Under the pieces are notes generated by a model. The model did no database searches. It saw only the letters and a list, made by a program, of their open reading frames with translations, and had not been told where the DNA came from. DNA of 18,143 nucleotides, taken from the NCBI GenBank assembly GCA_934446565.1, contig CAKSEO010000048.1, positions 1 to 18,143 on the forward strand, written 5' to 3'. Both the position numbers and the translations under genes were made by a program. Below are positions 15,630-18,143 of this stretch, in pieces (position 1 is the stretch's first letter; each line of letters begins with the position of its first letter). The DNA comes from an uncultured Oscillospiraceae bacterium. GTDB lineage: Bacteria; Bacillota; Clostridia; Oscillospirales; Ruminococcaceae.

Positions 15630-16508
15630 TTATTCGATATTCTGTATCTGCTCGCGTATCTTTTCTATCTCGCTCTTCTGGTCAACGACTATTCGGGTCA
15701 CCTCGATGTCCTGCACCTTGGAGCCTATCGTGTTGGTCTCGCGGTTCATCTCCTGCACCAGGAAGTCCAGCTTTCTGCCTACCGGCTCGCCGGATCCCAG
15801 CATTGTGCGGAACTGCGCGATGTGGCTGCGCAGGCGCACCGTTTCCTCGTCGACGGCGGTCTTTTCGGAGAATATCCCGGCTTCCATGAGTATGCGGTTT
15901 TCGTCTATGTTGGTGTTGCTGAGCACCTCGCACATCTTGTCGTAGAGCCGCTTGCGGTAGTCCTCAACGACCTGCGGGGAGCGCGTCTCAACTACGCCGA
16001 CCCACTCCTCGATTTTGTCCAGCCTGGTCATTACGTCCTGCTTCATGCGCTCGCCCTCTGCCTCGCGCATTGCAATGAAATGCTCCAGCGCTTCCTCCGC
16101 CACCGACTTCACGTCAGCCCAGAGCTGCTCCTCGTCGGTCTCGGTCTTTACCACGGTGAAAGCGTCCGGGATACGCAGGATATCCGACAGCGAAAGGTCG
16201 TCGTTCAGCGAATACTCCTCCTTAACGGAGCGCAGCGCGTCAACGTATTCCTTTACTATTTCCTTATTAATGGTTATCTTCTCGTCCGCAGCTTCAACGT
16301 TGTTCACCAGCACGGATATCTCCACCTTGCCGCGGTTTATCCTGCCCTGGAGCAGGCTCTTGAGCTTTTCCTCGATGTAGCCCAGGCTGCGCGGGAGCCG
16401 CGAACTGAACTCGTAATACCGGTGATTCACCGCGCGAATCTCTACGGTGATATCTCTGCCGTTAAGTACCTGATGACCTCTGCCGAAGCCTGTCATGCTC
16501 TTTATCAT
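15630..16508 (-). CDS. yicC: YicC/YloC family endoribonuclease
   Basis: A 292-residue cytoplasmic protein, full family length. The family N-terminus MIKSMTGFGR and the early block EIRAVNHRYYEFSSRLPR are intact, as is the C-terminal DUF1732 block (GRKLDFLVQEMNRETNTIGSK followed by a charged helix). Escherichia coli YicC and Bacillus YloC have been reported as endoribonucleases acting in RNA turnover. The start has AAAGGA about 8 nt upstream. It lies 36 nt after the methionine gamma-lyase-family gene and is probably co-transcribed with it. In many Firmicutes the gene instead precedes gmk and rpoZ, which are not downstream here. Confidence 0.94.
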   Translation of the reverse strand: MIKSMTGFGRGHQVLNGRDITVEIRAVNHRYYEFSSRLPRSLGYIEEKLKSLLQGRINRGKVEISVLVNNVEAADEKITINKEIVKEYVDALRSVKEEYSLNDDLSLSDILRIPDAFTVVKTETDEEQLWADVKSVAEEALEHFIAMREAEGERMKQDVMTRLDKIEEWVGVVETRSPQVVEDYRKRLYDKMCEVLSNTNIDENRILMEAGIFSEKTAVDEETVRLRSHIAQFRTMLGSGEPVGRKLDFLVQEMNRETNTIGSKVQDIEVTRIVVDQKSEIEKIREQIQNIE

Positions 16509-16544
16509 GTTATTGTCCTTTCGACCTGTTGAAACCTACTTCTG

Positions 16545-17801
16545 TCAGATATGCGCCAGACCCTTGTCCAGCATGTACTGCGCCGCGTGCATAATGCCAG
16601 CCTTGCCAGTCGGGAACGTAAGTCCGCCCTGGAGCCATACTGCGAAGGGCTCACGCAGCGGAGCGTCTGCGGAAAGCTCGATGGAAGCCCCCATCGTGAA
16701 AGCGCCTGCCGCCATGATGACCTGGCTGTCGTATCCCGGCATGTCCCACGGCTCCGGGGAAGCGAAGCTGTCCACAGGGGAACCCGCCTGAATTCCCTGG
16801 CAGAACGCGATGAGCTGCTTTTCGCCGCCGAGCTTCAGCGCTTCGATGATATCGGTGCGCTTCTCGTTGTACTTCGGGAATGCTTCGAACCCGAGAAGCT
16901 CCGCGAGAGCCGCCGCGAACGCCGCAGTCTTGAGCGCCGCGCAGACCGCCTCCGGCGCATGGAAGATTCCGAGGTACATTCCACGGAGCTGGTTCAGGCT
17001 CGCGCCGACCTCCTTGCCGGTACCCGGGGTAGTCAGCCGGAATGCGCACTGTTCAACAAGGTCAGCCCTGCCGGCAATGTAGCCGCCGGTTTCCGCAATC
17101 CCGCCGCCGAGGTTCTTGATAAGGCTTCCCGCGATGAGGTCAGCGCCTACGGAAACAGGCTCCTTATCCTCGACCAGTTCGCCGTAGCAGTTGTCGGTGA
17201 ATATCACGCAGTCGGGATTCACGCTGCGGACTGCATCGCATATCTTCGCTATCACATCTATGCTCAGCGACGGGCGCAGCGAATAGCCGCGTGAGCGCTG
17301 GATGTAAGCCATGCGGCAGCTTCCCGCGCGGTGCTTTATTGCGTCGTAGTCGGGAGTGCCGTCCGGCAGGAGATCTACCTTTCCGAACTTAACGCCGAAA
17401 TCTTTAAGGGAACCGATACCGTCGCCGGAAATGACACCCTGCATGGTATCGTAGGGGTCGCCGGTAACGGACAGGAGCTCATCGCCGGGACGCAGAATTC
17501 CGAAAAGGGCGGTAGTTATCGCATGTGTACCGTTTACGAAATTATGGCGCACCAGCGCATCCTCTGCGCCTAGTATCTGCGCGAAAACGGCGTCGAGCTT
17601 GTCTCTGCCGTCGTCTCCGTAGCCGTAGCCATTGGTGCCTTTCATATGGATATCGCTTATTTTGTTGTCGATGAACGCTTTAAGTACGCGCTCGCCGTTG
17701 TATTCCGCCATGCGGTCGAACTCGGCGAACTGTGGTCTGCACAGTTGCATCGCCTTGTTTCCAGCCTCAACCAGTTCAGGTGAGTAATCGAAGAATGCCA
17801 T
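16545..17801 (-). CDS. PLP-dependent methionine gamma-lyase family protein (aluminium-resistance family)
   Basis: A 418-residue fold-type I PLP enzyme of the Met_gamma_lyase/YnbB family, long annotated as aluminium resistance protein. The Schiff-base lysine is probably K229 (GSLIKNLGG), and the PLP-nitrogen Asp is D203 (FTDNCYGE). HNFVNGTHAI (86-95) and the GDPYDT loop (114-119) are family hallmarks. The actual substrate is not established; a C-S lyase or transsulfuration-like activity is the usual guess. The start at 17801 has AAAGGA about 8 nt upstream. It is the first gene of an operon with yicC, driven by a good promoter. Confidence 0.92.
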   Translation of the reverse strand: MAFFDYSPELVEAGNKAMQLCRPQFAEFDRMAEYNGERVLKAFIDNKISDIHMKGTNGYGYGDDGRDKLDAVFAQILGAEDALVRHNFVNGTHAITTALFGILRPGDELLSVTGDPYDTMQGVISGDGIGSLKDFGVKFGKVDLLPDGTPDYDAIKHRAGSCRMAYIQRSRGYSLRPSLSIDVIAKICDAVRSVNPDCVIFTDNCYGELVEDKEPVSVGADLIAGSLIKNLGGGIAETGGYIAGRADLVEQCAFRLTTPGTGKEVGASLNQLRGMYLGIFHAPEAVCAALKTAAFAAALAELLGFEAFPKYNEKRTDIIEALKLGGEKQLIAFCQGIQAGSPVDSFASPEPWDMPGYDSQVIMAAGAFTMGASIELSADAPLREPFAVWLQGGLTFPTGKAGIMHAAQYMLDKGLAHI

Positions 17802-17858
17802 TTTGTTTATCCTTTCAGTCCGGAGTTGTCCGGAATTTTTATCTGCACATACATATTT

Positions 17859-17887
17859 ATTTTACACAATTTTTCTGCTGTTGTCAA
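17859..17887 (-). promoter_or_regulatory. Promoter of the gamma-lyase-family/yicC operon
   Basis: The minus strand reads TTGACA (17882-17887), 17 nt, TAAAAT (17859-17864). The leader has a small hairpin, CCGGA-GTTG-TCCGG (17820-17833), just ahead of the ribosome binding site. Confidence 0.78.
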
Positions 17888-17979
17888 CTGTTTTTTTTAT
17901 TATTTTATATACAAAATTGAGTTAGTATTTAAACTATAATTTATGTTTGTTAGGAACATTGTAATTTGCATCACTAATT

Positions 17980-18113
17980 GGGAGAGTCAAGAGGGGGACT
18001 AGTCCCCCTCTTGCAGGTCGAGGGCAGCGCCCTCGTCGCCGTCCGCAGACGGCGAAATCCCCAAATAAAAAAAGCGCTAAAGGGGTGCAGGGGGAAAACA
18101 AGAGTTTTCCCCC
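17980..18113. repeat. Mosaic palindrome array, right copy (inverted relative to 8-142)
   Basis: The modules run in the opposite order and orientation to the left array: a GGGAG-AGTC edge (from 17980), a perfect 26-bp palindrome centred on ACTAGT (17988-18013), CGAGGGC/GCCCTCG (18019-18025/18029-18035) and TCGCCGTC/GACGGCGA (18036-18043/18048-18055). Further out is a different hairpin, GGGGGAAAAC/GTTTTCCCCC (18090-18099/18104-18113). Compared with the left copy, the ACTAGT palindrome gains two bases in each arm and the TCGCC stem gains three in each arm, so symmetry is kept. The array probably continues beyond the window. Confidence 0.8.
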
Positions 18114-18143
18114 GCTGGGCGTAGGACGCGATATCCTCCAAAA

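Noticed and set aside
1..18143. The whole window as a composite transposon bounded by the inverted palindrome arrays
   Set aside because: There is no transposase or target-site duplication visible, and the block contains housekeeping genes (gap, metA, yicC); inversion is possible, but transposition is not supported.

Overview
The window looks like chromosomal DNA of a low-to-mid GC Clostridia, most likely a Ruminococcus-type member of the Oscillospiraceae. This rests on a Spo0A-family regulator, a LysM-GH18 cortex-hydrolase-like gene, a large FecR/CxxC-repeat/EF-hand/LRR surface protein, AGGAGG-type ribosome sites and near-perfect TTGACA-17-TATAAT promoters. The genus is an inference; no rRNA or tRNA gene is present to test it.

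Left part (1-8550): a palindrome-rich repeat array (8-142) is followed by a four-gene operon read leftward. The genes, in transcription order, are a CHASE2 class III adenylate cyclase (8423-6630), a xylose-isomerase-like TIM-barrel enzyme (6633-5848), a 1486-residue membrane-anchored FecR/LRR protein (5828-1368) and a cyclic-nucleotide-binding/DUF2225 protein (1352-228). It has its own perfect sigma-A-type promoter (8469-8497) and a hairpin terminator (194-221). The set reads as an extracytoplasmic sensor, a cyclic-nucleotide synthase and a cytoplasmic cyclic-nucleotide reader, and is the best candidate here for an undescribed signalling system.

Middle part (8420-12400): upstream of that operon lie a LysM-GH18 gene that is cut off exactly where the operon promoter begins, and an Amidase_6 gene. 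Divergent from them is spo0A (10336-11121), whose phosphoacceptor Asp is replaced by Glu56 and one acidic-pocket Asp by Ser11. Its promoter region carries a perfect 0A-box core. spo0A converges on the glycolytic gene gap, with back-to-back terminators between them.

Right part (12497-18143), all leftward: an RluA-family pseudouridine synthase; a three-TM zinc-ribbon protein with a 30-bp tandem repeat; homoserine O-acetyltransferase metA; yicC/yloC; and a PLP-dependent methionine gamma-lyase-family gene that heads an operon with yicC. The window closes with a second palindrome array (17980-18113). It is an inverted, diverged copy of the first, with symmetric changes in both arms of its stems.
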